Source: an uncultured beta proteobacterium
GTDB taxonomy: Bacteria; Pseudomonadota; Gammaproteobacteria; Burkholderiales; SG8-41
Assembly: GCA_903913965.1 (NCBI GenBank)
Contig: CAIWNB010000170.1
Coordinates: 1-47,737 of the forward strand
Direction: 5' to 3'
Length of the DNA: 47,737 nt
In this document: in pieces, positions 19,313-27,195 of the stretch
Layout: every line of letters starts with the position of its first letter
Position numbering within the stretch: position 1 is the first letter of the stretch
The notes under the pieces: model-generated
The model's input: the letters and a program-made list of their open reading frames with translations, nothing else
The model's database searches: none
What the model was told of the DNA's origin: nothing
Made by a program: the position numbers and the translations under genes

Positions 19313-20371
19313 CTAGAGCGCTTCAGCGATTGCGCGGCCAAGATCCGAGGTCGTGGCTTTGCCGCCAACGTCTGGCGTGCGCGGCCCCTCCACCAGCGCC
19401 ACCTCAATGGCGTCGACGATGGCCTTGGCCGCCTCCGGATGACCGAGGTGTTCGAGCATCATCGCCCCCGACCAGATCTGGCCGATCGGATTGGCAATAC
19501 CCTTGCCGTAAATGTCCGGAGCCGAACCGTGCACCGGTTCGAACAGCGAAGGAAACTCACGCTCGGGATTCATATTGGCCGAAGGGGCAATGCCAATCGT
19601 CCCGGTACAGGCCGGGCCGAGATCGGACAAAATATCGCCGAACAAATTCGAACCGACCACCACGTCAAACCAGTCGGGATGCATGACGAAATGTGCGGTC
19701 AGAATATCGATGTGGTACTGGTCGGTACGAATGTCCGGATACTGCGCCGACATCGCCTTGAAACGCTCGTCCCAATACGGCATCGAAATGGAAATGCCGT
19801 TCGATTTGGTGGCTGAAGTCACATGCTTGCGCTTGCCTTTGCGGGCCAGTTCAAAAGCAAACTTCATGATGCGATCAGTGCCGCGCCGCGAAAACACCGC
19901 CTGCTGGGTGGCGAATTCGTTTTCAGTGCCGCCATACATACGCCCGCCGATCGAGGAATATTCGCCCTCGCTGTTTTCCCGCACGACCCAGAAATCAATA
20001 TCACCGACCTTGCGATCAGCCAGCGGACATTTGACGCCAGGCATTAGACGCACCGGGCGGAGGTTCACGTACTGATCGAAATTACGACGGAACGGAATCA
20101 ATAAACCCCAGAGGGAAATATGATCGGGTACGGTCGCAGGCCAGCCGGCCGCGCCGAAAAAAATCGCATCATGCTGACGCACCTGATCGAGGCCATCCTC
20201 CGGCATCATGCGGCCATGTTTCTGGTAGTAGTCGCAGCTCCAGTCGTATTCGTCAAACTTCAATGCAAAACCGAATTTGCGCGCGGCGGCTTCGAGAACA
20301 CGTAACCCCTCGGGGCCGGTTTCCTTGCCGATACCATCGCCCGGAATGTAGGCAATCCTGTATTGCTTCAT
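19313..20371 (-). CDS. Tartrate dehydrogenase/decarboxylase-like enzyme (isopropylmalate dehydrogenase family)
   Basis: This is an NAD- and metal-dependent beta-decarboxylating dehydrogenase. From MKQYRIAYIPGDGIGKE it has 352 residues. It has the nucleotide loop IPGDGIGKE, the substrate arginine region YVNLRPVRLMPG near residue 105, and SNLFGDILSDLG near 250 with the metal aspartates. EPVHGSAPDIYGKGIANPIG near 290 is the NAD site. The WPATVPDHISLWGLLIPFRR segment and lack of leuB neighbours favour tartrate/D-malate dehydrogenase (TtuC/DmlA) over LeuB, but substrate cannot be fixed by eye. GGGGA lies seven bases before the ATG. It sits alone between rnpB and the dcw promoter. Confidence 0.82.
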   Translation of the reverse strand: MKQYRIAYIPGDGIGKETGPEGLRVLEAAARKFGFALKFDEYDWSCDYYQKHGRMMPEDGLDQVRQHDAIFFGAAGWPATVPDHISLWGLLIPFRRNFDQYVNLRPVRLMPGVKCPLADRKVGDIDFWVVRENSEGEYSSIGGRMYGGTENEFATQQAVFSRRGTDRIMKFAFELARKGKRKHVTSATKSNGISISMPYWDERFKAMSAQYPDIRTDQYHIDILTAHFVMHPDWFDVVVGSNLFGDILSDLGPACTGTIGIAPSANMNPEREFPSLFEPVHGSAPDIYGKGIANPIGQIWSGAMMLEHLGHPEAAKAIVDAIEVALVEGPRTPDVGGKATTSDLGRAIAEAL

Positions 20372-20460
20372 GTGTTTTCCCCAAAACGAAACATGCGAAA
20401 AAAATCCGCGCACCTCATCAACTGCAAGGCACCTCGAACGCCGGCAAAAACCAAATACTG

Positions 20461-20801
20461 CAGGGAGTCAGTCGATAAGCCGGGTTCTGTCGACAGCTTG
20501 CGCCATCGTGACAGTCATTCCTCTTGGCGCGTGGTTACCCGCGCGCTCCAGCCACCTACCCGCAAGCTCGGCGGGCCACGTCGACGCTTGCCTATTTGGT
20601 GTTGCTCCGGGTGGAGGTTACCGCGTTTCACCCTGTTACGAACCTCGCCGGAAGACCGGGTCGATACGCAACAGACTCGTCTCTGTGGCCCTATTCCTCG
20701 CCTCGCGGCGGACGGCCGTTAACCGTCACCCTGCCCTATGGAGCCCGGACTTTCCTCTACCGGCGTAAACATCACCGGCAGCGACTGCCTGACCAACTCC
20801 C
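20461..20801 (-). ncRNA. rnpB: RNase P RNA (class A)
   Basis: This is the catalytic RNA of RNase P, which matures tRNA 5' ends. On the minus strand the 5' part reads GGGAGTTGGTCAGGCAGTCGC. It is followed by the universal P4 sequence GAGGAAAGTCCGGGCTCC, the GTAACAGGGTGAAA-type J region near the middle, and the 3' strand GACAGAACCCGGCTTATC. GGGAGT at the 5' end pairs with ACTCCC at 20463-20468 to close helix P1, which sets the ends. A TACAAT -10 element stands at 20808-20813. Ends are good to a few bases. ORFs overlapping it are not genes. Confidence 0.95.
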
Positions 20802-20807
20802 GCGGGG

Positions 20808-20813
20808 ATTGTA
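20808..20813 (-). promoter_or_regulatory. -10 element for rnpB
   Basis: TACAAT on the minus strand lies about seven bases before the inferred 5' end of RNase P RNA. The -35 region is GC-rich and does not match consensus well, so only the -10 is claimed. Confidence 0.5.
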
Positions 20814-20848
20814 CCATGGCGCCCCACAGCACCCGCGCCAACGCCGCC

Positions 20849-21880
20849 TTAGAGCAAGCGCCAGCCGACGCTGCCACCGCTACGAAAAGGCACCAGCGTG
20901 TCGTGGTGATAAGGAATCTCCCCGGGTACGTCCCAGGTTTCCTTGATCAGGGTTATTTTTTCCGCATTGCGCGGCAGACCATAAAACACCGGCCCGAAAA
21001 TACTGGCAAAACCCTCGAGCCGTTCGATCGCACCACAGGCTTCGAACAGTTCGGCATAGAGCTCGATCCCGGCATGCGCTGTATAGACGCCGGCACAACC
21101 GCAGGCAGCCTCCTTGGTATCCCGCGCATGCGGTGCACTGTCGGTACCCAGAAAAAACTTCGGGTTGCCACTGATCGCTGCCTCGATCAGGGCCTGACGA
21201 TCTTCCTCGCGCTTGAGCACCGGCATGCAAAAGTGGTGGGGCCGTATGCCGCCGGCAAACATTGCATTGCGATTGAGCAACAAATGGTGCGCGGTAATGG
21301 TTGCAGCCACGCGCGGCGGTGAGGCCAGCACAAAACGCGCCGCCTCGCGGGTGGTGATGTGCTCCATGACCAGCCGCAATTTCGGATATTTCTGCAACAA
21401 CGGAATCAGCACCCGATCGATGAACACCTTCTCACGATCAAAGATATCGACATCCGGAAACGTCACCTCGCCGTGCACCAGCAAGGGCATGCCACACTCC
21501 GCCATCGCACTGAGCGCGTCGTCGCATTTTTCAAGTCCAGTCACACCGGACTCCGAGTTGGTCGTGGCACCAGCCGGATAATATTTCACTGCATGCACCA
21601 TACCGCTGGCTCTGGCGCGGCGAATTTCATCACCCGTTGTATTGTCAGTGAGGTACAGCGTCATCAGGGGTTCGAAAACCATCCCCTCGGGCAGCGCCGC
21701 CAGTATGCGTTCGCGATAAGCCAGCGCCATCTGCGTAGTGGTCACCGGCGGCTTCAAATTGGGCATCACAATCGCGCGCGCAAAGCGCTGCGCGGCATGC
21801 GGCAGTATCGCCCGCATATGATCACCGTCACGCAGGTGCAGATGCCAGTCATCGGGGCGGGTCATGGTAATACGGCTCAT
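20849..21880 (-). CDS. pyrC: Dihydroorotase PyrC
   Basis: PyrC is the zinc amidohydrolase that closes carbamoyl-aspartate to dihydroorotate in pyrimidine synthesis. It has 343 residues, the class II (E. coli-like) length. Metal ligands are [10 protein letters not shown] near residue 12, the bridging lysine in [13 protein letters not shown] near 100, LVHGEV near 135, [13 protein letters not shown] near 173, and the aspartate in [10 protein letters not shown] near 248. The ATG has AAGGAA about nine bases upstream. It lies 71 bp after rsmI on the same strand and runs toward rnpB. Confidence 0.97.
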   Translation of the reverse strand: MSRITMTRPDDWHLHLRDGDHMRAILPHAAQRFARAIVMPNLKPPVTTTQMALAYRERILAALPEGMVFEPLMTLYLTDNTTGDEIRRARASGMVHAVKYYPAGATTNSESGVTGLEKCDDALSAMAECGMPLLVHGEVTFPDVDIFDREKVFIDRVLIPLLQKYPKLRLVMEHITTREAARFVLASPPRVAATITAHHLLLNRNAMFAGGIRPHHFCMPVLKREEDRQALIEAAISGNPKFFLGTDSAPHARDTKEAACGCAGVYTAHAGIELYAELFEACGAIERLEGFASIFGPVFYGLPRNAEKITLIKETWDVPGEIPYHHDTLVPFRSGGSVGWRLL

Positions 21881-21951
21881 CGTCTTCGGTTCCTTCTGCT
21901 GCGTTGTCTGTGCCGGCTCACCGGCGGTTCATGAGTTGCTGTCAGCGTCGA

Positions 21952-22842
21952 TTATGACGCGGATTTCTTCAGTTCAAGCGCGCGCTTATACAGCGTGTTA
22001 CGCGCCCCGCCGCTGATTTCAACCGCCAGCTGCACCGCCTGCTTGAGCGGCAGTTCACGCAGCAGGATTTCAAGCACGCGGCTAGCCGCCTCATCCTCAA
22101 CGCCCTCGACCGCCACGGCCGGCTCAACCAGCAGCACAAACTCGCCGCGTATCCGATTGGCGTCACCGGCAAACCACGCCGGAGCCTCGCCCAAGGCGCA
22201 ACTGTGTATCGACTCGAACAATTTGGTCAACTCGCGGGCAATGGTCACACGGCGCTCCGCACCAAACACGGCCAGCATGTCATCAATGCAGGCCACGACG
22301 CGATGCGGCGCCTCGTAGAACACCAGCAGATAGGGCTGCGCCTTGAGCAATTCGAGTTCGCGGTTGCGCGCCGAGGATTGCTGCGGCAGGAAACCATAGA
22401 ACAGAAAATGCGGCGTCGGACTACCGGCCGCAGCAAGCGCACACAAAGCTGCATTCGCGCCGGGCACGGCAATCACCGGATAGCCCGCCTCGCGTACCGC
22501 AGCAACCGCCAGCGCGCCGGGGTCCGAAATCGCCGGCGTACCGGCGTCACTGACCAGGGCCACGGATTTTCCCGCCGCCAGCAGATCTATTAATTTTTCC
22601 GCGGCACGCCGCTCATTGTGTTCGTGCAAAGCGAACAACCGCGTGGCGATACCGTAATGTTTGAGCAAATGACTGGTGACCCGGGTGTCCTCCGCAGCGA
22701 TCACATCCACCTGCTTGAGCACTTCCAGCGCGCGCAGCGAGATATCGGCGAGATTACCAATCGGCGTCGCCACTACATATAATGAGGATCGTGTCCCGCC
22801 GACCGATCCGACATGCACTGTCTCGTTCATCAAACCAGTCAT
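21952..22842 (-). CDS. rsmI: 16S rRNA (cytidine-1402-2'-O)-methyltransferase RsmI
   Basis: RsmI 2'-O-methylates C1402 of 16S rRNA, the base also modified by RsmH. It has 296 residues of the tetrapyrrole-methylase fold. The N-terminal SSLYVVATPIGNLADISLRAL (near residue 20) and AEDTRVTSHLLKHYGI (near 50) are typical. The SAM loop LVSDAGTPAISDPG lies near 100, and YEAPHRVVACIDDM near 178. It is divergent from yraN, the common arrangement. The first 18 residues precede the conserved fold, so an internal start is possible. Confidence 0.96.
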   Translation of the reverse strand: MTGLMNETVHVGSVGGTRSSLYVVATPIGNLADISLRALEVLKQVDVIAAEDTRVTSHLLKHYGIATRLFALHEHNERRAAEKLIDLLAAGKSVALVSDAGTPAISDPGALAVAAVREAGYPVIAVPGANAALCALAAAGSPTPHFLFYGFLPQQSSARNRELELLKAQPYLLVFYEAPHRVVACIDDMLAVFGAERRVTIARELTKLFESIHSCALGEAPAWFAGDANRIRGEFVLLVEPAVAVEGVEDEAASRVLEILLRELPLKQAVQLAVEISGGARNTLYKRALELKKSAS

Positions 22843-22873
22843 TTATGCGCCAGTCCAACGCGCCAGGGCCATC

Positions 22874-22879
22874 ACTATA
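22874..22879 (-). promoter_or_regulatory. Candidate -10 element for rsmI
   Basis: TATAGT on the minus strand lies about 32 bases before the rsmI ATG in the rsmI/yraN divergent region (22843-23011). No convincing -35 hexamer stands 17 bp upstream, so the call rests on the hexamer and its place. Confidence 0.35.
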
Positions 22880-23011
22880 CGGGGCGCTCGCGCACCGCGC
22901 CAGCCGCGCCCTTAATCGGTCGTCTTGGGTTTTGACAGTGAACAGTCTTCGCCACGCCGTTGTTGTTGATGGCTACGACGCATCATCAACCCTGCGCCGG
23001 CGTCATGATTG

Positions 23012-23350
23012 ATGCGCGCACACGGTGATCGTGCCGAAGAGGCGGCGGCAATATTCCTGCAACAGCAGGGCCTCATCATTACCGAGCGAAATTACCACTG
23101 CCGCTTCGGTGAAATCGATCTGATCGCACGCGACGGCGAAACGCTGGTTTTTATCGAGGTCCGCATGCGCAACAGCAACGCCTTTGGCGGCGCCGCCGCC
23201 AGCATCACGCCGAGCAAACAGGCAAAACTGCTGCGCACCGCGCGCCACTATTTATCGGGCTGCCGGCAGCTGCCGGCCTGCCGCTTCGACGCGGTCTTGA
23301 TAAACGGCAGCCACCGCCCGGAGTGGCTGAAGAACGTGTTCGGCGAATGA
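23012..23350 (+). CDS. yraN: YraN/UPF0102 family endonuclease-like protein
   Basis: YraN proteins have a Holliday-junction-resolvase-like nuclease fold of unknown cellular role. This one has 112 residues. The core motif is visible: an early glutamate in GDRAEEAAAIFL, then NYHCRFGEIDLIARDGETLVFIEVRMR at about residues 28-53, containing the E-D-E-V-R pattern of the PD-(D/E)XK superfamily. The ATG at 23012 is preceded by an in-frame TTG at 23009 that could also serve; neither has a clear ribosome binding site. It is followed after 40 bp by the phosphoheptose isomerase gene. Confidence 0.9.
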   Translation: MRAHGDRAEEAAAIFLQQQGLIITERNYHCRFGEIDLIARDGETLVFIEVRMRNSNAFGGAAASITPSKQAKLLRTARHYLSGCRQLPACRFDAVLINGSHRPEWLKNVFGE

Positions 23351-23357
23351 AGTGTGC

Positions 23358-23363
23358 GATAAT
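23358..23363 (+). promoter_or_regulatory. Candidate extended -10 upstream of the SIS-domain gene
   Basis: GATAAT preceded by TGTGC resembles an extended -10 element and lies 28 bases before the ATG at 23391. No good -35 is visible. Confidence 0.3.
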
Positions 23364-23390
23364 TTCGCCGTCTCAACGAGGCCTGAATAA

Positions 23391-23981
23391 ATGAACCTTA
23401 TTAATCGCATCAGTGAGCATTTTTCGGAAAGCGCCCATCTCAAGCTGCAAAGCATGGACGCTCTGGCGGCACCGATCGCCGCTGCTGCAGAACGCATGGT
23501 TCAATGCCTGCGTCAGGACGGCAAGATACTCGCCTGCGGCAATGGCGGCTCGGCGGCAGATTCACAGCACTTTGCAGCCGAACTGTTGAACCGTTTTGAA
23601 ATGGAACGTCCGGGGCTGGCGGCGATGGCACTGACCACCGATTCATCCACCATGACGTCGATTGCCAACGATTACGATTTTGAACAAATCTTCTCCAAGC
23701 AAGTACGCGCGCTTGGACAGAAAAACGATTTACTGCTCGCCATATCGACCAGCGGCAATTCGAAGAATGTGCTGGCCGCCATGCATGCGGCACATGAAAA
23801 CGGCATGAGCGTGATTGCATTGACCGGTCGCAATGGCGGCGTCATGGCAGAGGCGCTCGAACCTTCTGACATCCAAATCTGCGTCGCAGCGCAAAGCACG
23901 GCACGCATTCAGGAGGTGCACCTGCTAACGCTGCACTGCCTGTGCGACGCCATTGATTGTCTTTTACTGGGAGTTGAATAA
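23391..23981 (+). CDS. gmhA: Phosphoheptose isomerase / DiaA-type SIS-domain protein
   Basis: This SIS-domain protein of 196 residues converts sedoheptulose 7-phosphate to heptose 7-phosphate if it is GmhA, or stimulates DnaA if it is DiaA. The sugar-phosphate site is [17 protein letters not shown] near residue 50 and [10 protein letters not shown] near 120. The glutamate in [10 protein letters not shown] and the histidine in [12 protein letters not shown] correspond to the catalytic pair of E. coli GmhA; DiaA lacks the glutamate. Gene order (yraN before, dolP after) is that of diaA. With rfaE2 close by at 25259, the isomerase reading is favoured. GAGG lies nine bases before the ATG. Confidence 0.85.
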   Translation: MNLINRISEHFSESAHLKLQSMDALAAPIAAAAERMVQCLRQDGKILACGNGGSAADSQHFAAELLNRFEMERPGLAAMALTTDSSTMTSIANDYDFEQIFSKQVRALGQKNDLLLAISTSGNSKNVLAAMHAAHENGMSVIALTGRNGGVMAEALEPSDIQICVAAQSTARIQEVHLLTLHCLCDAIDCLLLGVE

Positions 23982-24545
23982 ATGAAGGCTCTTCGACTCA
24001 TCACGATATTGCTGGCGGCTTCACTGTTGACAGGTTGCGTTGCGGCAGTGATTGGCGGCGCCGGTGGCGCGGCACTCATGGGTGCAGACCGGCGTACCGT
24101 CGGCACGGTCACCGAAGACCGCGGCATTGAAATCAAGGCAGCCAGCCGGATTTCCGATAAATATCCCGACGCCCACATCAACGTCAACAGTTTCAACCGC
24201 ATGATCCTGGTCACCGGTGAGGTGGCATCGAATGCCGGGCGCAGCGAGATCGAAAAAATCGCGCGTGCGGTTGAAAACGTACGCGGCATTTACAACGAAC
24301 TGGCGGTGGTCGGCAACAGTGACCTGAGCAGCCGCACCAACGACACCTACCTTACAGGCAAGATCAAGGCGCGCTTCGTCGACGGCCAGAAATTCAACGC
24401 GGTGCACGTCAAAGTGGTAACCGAAGCAGGCAACGTTTATTTACTCGGCATGGTCAGCCGCAAGGAGGCTGACGACGCCACCGAAATTGCACGCACCACC
24501 AGTGGCGTGCAAAAAGTCGTGCGCCTGTTTGAGTTCATCGACTAA
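23982..24545 (+). CDS. dolP: BON-domain outer-membrane lipoprotein DolP (YraP)
   Basis: This is a lipoprotein involved in outer-membrane integrity. It has 187 residues. Residues 1-18 form a lipoprotein signal peptide with lipobox LLTGC, so Cys18 is the lipidated residue. Two BON domains follow: one around residues 45-105 (INVNSFNRMILVTGEV) and one around 115-180 (NAVHVKVVTEAGNVYLLGMV). The gene starts directly after the upstream stop codon, and the two are surely co-translated. Hairpins with no coding potential follow. Confidence 0.93.
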   Translation: MKALRLITILLAASLLTGCVAAVIGGAGGAALMGADRRTVGTVTEDRGIEIKAASRISDKYPDAHINVNSFNRMILVTGEVASNAGRSEIEKIARAVENVRGIYNELAVVGNSDLSSRTNDTYLTGKIKARFVDGQKFNAVHVKVVTEAGNVYLLGMVSRKEADDATEIARTTSGVQKVVRLFEFID

Positions 24546-24594
24546 AAACGTTTTTTTGTCACAACCGTTGCCCGGACCATGAGCGGGTAACGGT
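24544..24594. terminator. Hairpins between convergent dolP and the Gly/Arg-rich gene
   Basis: Just past the dolP stop is AAAAACGTTTTTTT, a small A/T hairpin ending in a seven-T run on the plus strand, a plausible weak terminator. It is followed by a strong inverted repeat at 24564-24594 with arms ACCGTTGCCCG and CGGGTAACGGT (11 bp with one G-T position, nine-base loop) that lacks a T-run on either side. Together they fill the 75 bp between two convergent genes. Confidence 0.55.
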
Positions 24595-24620
24595 CAAACA
24601 CTACCGCTAAACTTAAACAA

Positions 24621-25109
24621 TCACGCCGGTCCACGGTCTCCACCGCCACCCGCGCCTGGTGCGCCGCCCGCGCCACGGCGCTTGTTACGTCCGCGCCGTC
24701 TCGCCTGACCTGGGTTGGACCCCGGCCCCTGATCCGGACTGCGCGCCTGATTAGGCACTCGCCCTTGATTCGGCGCACGCCCCTGTGCATGACCCTGGGA
24801 GTACTGGCGTGGCAGCTGTTTTTTCTGGCCACCGCCGCCGGCGCGTCGATGGTTGCCGCGCCCACCCTGACCACCACCAGCGAAACGCTTGACGCGGGCG
24901 ATGTCATTATTCACCGCAGCGATGTTTGCAGCACGTACATCAGGCGGATCCTCGGCGTTGGCGTTGATCTCTTCGAGCAGGGCCTGCAACTTGGGCAGGG
25001 CTTGCGCACACGCAACACCGGCGCCACTTTCCTTCGCCGCCTCCTGCCTGTGCATTTCGATGAATGCAATCGCATCGATCACTTCATCACTGACATTAAC
25101 GCCGATCAT
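24621..25109 (-). CDS. Unclassified protein with Gly/Arg/Gln/Pro-rich tail
   Basis: I do not recognise the N-terminal family. From MIGVNVSDEV the protein has 162 residues. Residues 1-75 look folded and helical (VIDAIAFIEMHRQEAAKES, ALPKLQALLEEINANAEDPP). From about 78 on it is low-complexity: RGG-like GGGQGGRGNHRRAGGGGQ, then imperfect six-residue units around APNQGR, VPNQAR, SPDQGP, and a basic Gly-rich end (RRRGRNKRRGAGG). Such tails often bind RNA or other polyanions. GGAGG eight bases before the ATG fixes the start; the longer frame runs into rfaE2 on the other strand. It is convergent with dolP and divergent from rfaE2. Confidence 0.7.
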   Translation of the reverse strand: MIGVNVSDEVIDAIAFIEMHRQEAAKESGAGVACAQALPKLQALLEEINANAEDPPDVRAANIAAVNNDIARVKRFAGGGQGGRGNHRRAGGGGQKKQLPRQYSQGHAQGRAPNQGRVPNQARSPDQGPGSNPGQARRRGRNKRRGAGGAPGAGGGGDRGPA

Positions 25110-25258
25110 CCAGTCTCCCTCCAACGCACTTGCCACGCGGGTTTCGCCACAAATCAACACACACAGCCGCCGGCACAACGCGCAGCCACAGATCTTCGCA
25201 ACGGCCGAAGACCACGACTTCGAATGCCGTTTGCGCGCGCGTTTGCTACACTCCGCGC

Positions 25259-25741
25259 ATGAATACCGCCCCCGCGTTCGAAACCAAACTGTGTCCGCCG
25301 GAACAGCTGCAAAGCCGTATCGCCACGTTGGCACGTCCGCTGGTATTTACCAACGGCGTCTTTGATATTCTGCATCGCGGCCACGCCAACTATCTGGCGC
25401 AGGCACGCGCCCTGGGCGCCAGCCTGCTGGTGGCGATCAACAGCGACGATTCCGTGCGCCGGCTCGGCAAGGGCCCCGAACGTCCCATCAATCCGCTCGA
25501 CGACCGCATGGCACTGTTAGCCGCGCTCGAGTCGGTCAGCCTGGTCACCTGGTTCGATGACGACACACCCCTTGCCCTCATCCAGCTCGTGCAGCCCGAC
25601 GTTCTCGTCAAGGGCGGCGACTGGTCGGCCGACAACATCGTCGGCGCTGCCGACGTTAAAAACCGTGGCGGCAGCGTACACTCCATCCCGTTTATACACG
25701 ACCGTTCTACGACGGCCACACTGCGCCGCATACGCGGCTAA
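25259..25741 (+). CDS. rfaE2: D-glycero-beta-D-manno-heptose 1-phosphate adenylyltransferase
   Basis: This enzyme forms ADP-heptose for the lipopolysaccharide inner core. It is a stand-alone form of the C-terminal domain of HldE. It has 160 residues. The nucleotidyltransferase motif TNGVFDILHRGHANYL (about 31-46) contains the HxGH site, and the ISSTxx-like end reads IHDRSTTATLRRIRG. KGPERPINPLDDR near residue 75 is also typical. No ribosome binding site stands before the ATG, and a TACACT hexamer is only a few bases upstream, so a leaderless or very short-leader mRNA is possible. It ends eight bases from the convergent SPOR gene. Confidence 0.94.
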   Translation: MNTAPAFETKLCPPEQLQSRIATLARPLVFTNGVFDILHRGHANYLAQARALGASLLVAINSDDSVRRLGKGPERPINPLDDRMALLAALESVSLVTWFDDDTPLALIQLVQPDVLVKGGDWSADNIVGAADVKNRGGSVHSIPFIHDRSTTATLRRIRG

Positions 25742-25749
25742 ACAACTCT

Positions 25750-26418
25750 CTAGTTCGATACCTGATTTTTGGCGGCCTGCACATCGGTGCAGGCAACAGC
25801 CTTCAGCGCTGCAGACGGAAAGCCGGCTTTCATTTCAGCCAGTCTCATCGTCACTGCATCGTCCGGATCACGAATTAAAAACGTGGAGGACGTCGCGCCA
25901 TAAGGCGCTGCAAGGGCGGAGCGTATCCCCTTTGCCCGAAGTTGTGCAAGCTGGCTGTTGGCCGCCTCTTCGGTTTTAAACACACCAAGCGATATCGCAA
26001 ACTGTAAGGCGGCCGGCTCCTGCAAGATGAAAAAATCGGTAATTCCGAGCCCGCGCACTTCCCCGGCTTTTTTTTCCGCATCCGCACGCGACTTCAACGG
26101 CGGAATGTAAACCCAGTAGGTTTCAGCGGCATCATGCTGCGACAAACGACCGCCCAGATCGAGTTTGGCCAGCGCCGTCGCAGCCCGCGCCACATCGCTG
26201 GCAATCACGGGCCCCCACTCGGCACACACGGCGGGCACGGCTAGCTTGTTATTGGCCGCCGCCGGCACCGCGGGTGGCGCTTTGACCAGCTTGACCTTAT
26301 CCGGACTAATCTGCAGCAGTGCGATCTGCGCCTCAGCGCCTGGCCGTCCCCCGGCGTAATGCAGATAGGCAAAGGTCACCACATTGGCCAGCAACAGAAA
26401 CAGGAAGATTGTTCTCAT
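25750..26418 (-). CDS. SPOR-domain membrane protein
   Basis: This 222-residue protein has an N-terminal transmembrane anchor (FLFLLLANVVTFAYLHY), a Pro/Ala linker, and a SPOR domain at about residues 100-180. The domain shows YWVYIPPLKSRADAEKKAGEV and LQFAISLGVFKTEEAANSQLAQL, the family's repeated aromatic-x-(V/I) pattern. SPOR domains bind denuded septal peptidoglycan, so a periplasmic role at the septum is likely. It is the third gene of a birA-coaX-SPOR operon, starting six bases after coaX. The exact partner is unknown. Confidence 0.85.
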   Translation of the reverse strand: MRTIFLFLLLANVVTFAYLHYAGGRPGAEAQIALLQISPDKVKLVKAPPAVPAAANNKLAVPAVCAEWGPVIASDVARAATALAKLDLGGRLSQHDAAETYWVYIPPLKSRADAEKKAGEVRGLGITDFFILQEPAALQFAISLGVFKTEEAANSQLAQLRAKGIRSALAAPYGATSSTFLIRDPDDAVTMRLAEMKAGFPSAALKAVACTDVQAAKNQVSN

Positions 26419-26424
26419 CGAATT

Positions 26425-27195
26425 TTAGGACGCCGTGTCACGACAGATTACCGACAAGCCCTCGAGCACCAGATTATCCACGACCTTAAGCTCAAGGTTA
26501 AGCTGCGGCGCAATCAACCCGGCAGCGCCACCGGACAATACGCATAACACCTCCTGTCCGCCGCCGGCCTCAAGATTACGTGCCATGCGCTCGATCGCGC
26601 CGCACAGCGCGTTAACCGCGCCACTCACAATGGCGTCGCCCGTGTTATCCGGAAAAAAACTGAAGACCCCAGGACGCCGGCGCAATCCAGCGGTATCACG
26701 TGCAAGCGCACTACGCATTAATTCGGCGCCAGGCACGATGATGCCGCCGACAAACACGCCATCGGCGCTCAGCGCATCGACCGTCAATGCGGTACCGGCA
26801 TTCACCACCACCGCCGCACCACGATGCACGTGACGCGCGCCGATCAACGCGGCCCAGCGGTCGCACCCGAGTTGCGCCGGTTTCGCATACGAGTTGCGCA
26901 CACCACACTGCGCGGCGGCACTGCGTATCCAGCGCGCGGCCGGTGCCTTCGGCAATGCGCGTTCGAGCGCGGCACGCGCGGCCGCGCCGGCGACATTCGA
27001 AACCAACACCGCCGAGAGTGCCGGCAGTCGCGAAAAAACTGTTTTTAATTGAGCCGCCTTCGCGGTCTCAATATGACCCGACTTCAACCAGTGCGTGCCG
27101 TCGTGCAAACCCCATTTCACACGCGTATTGCCGGCGTCGATGGCGAGCACCCGGCTGGCGACCGGGTGAATGCCGCGCGTGCGATTACGCGCCAC
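26425..27195 (-). CDS. coaX: Type III pantothenate kinase CoaX
   Basis: CoaX phosphorylates pantothenate, the first step of coenzyme A synthesis, in the ASKHA fold. The protein has 256 residues. The P-loop-like phosphate motif LAIDAGNTRVKWGL is near residue 18, the pantothenate region GCDRWAALIGARH near 110, and VVVNAGTALTVDAL near 130. In many CoaX proteins the residue before xGTAxTxD is a catalytic aspartate; here it is asparagine. It starts at a GTG with GAGG seven bases upstream and overlaps the birA stop by 11 bp. Confidence 0.92.
   Translation of the reverse strand: MARNRTRGIHPVASRVLAIDAGNTRVKWGLHDGTHWLKSGHIETAKAAQLKTVFSRLPALSAVLVSNVAGAAARAALERALPKAPAARWIRSAAAQCGVRNSYAKPAQLGCDRWAALIGARHVHRGAAVVVNAGTALTVDALSADGVFVGGIIVPGAELMRSALARDTAGLRRRPGVFSFFPDNTGDAIVSGAVNALCGAIERMARNLEAGGGQEVLCVLSGGAAGLIAPQLNLELKVVDNLVLEGLSVICRDTAS

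Noticed and set aside
20370-20946. Several open frames across 20363-20950 on the plus strand
   Set aside because: They lie over rnpB and the pyrC 3' end; the RNA's conserved core explains the sequence.
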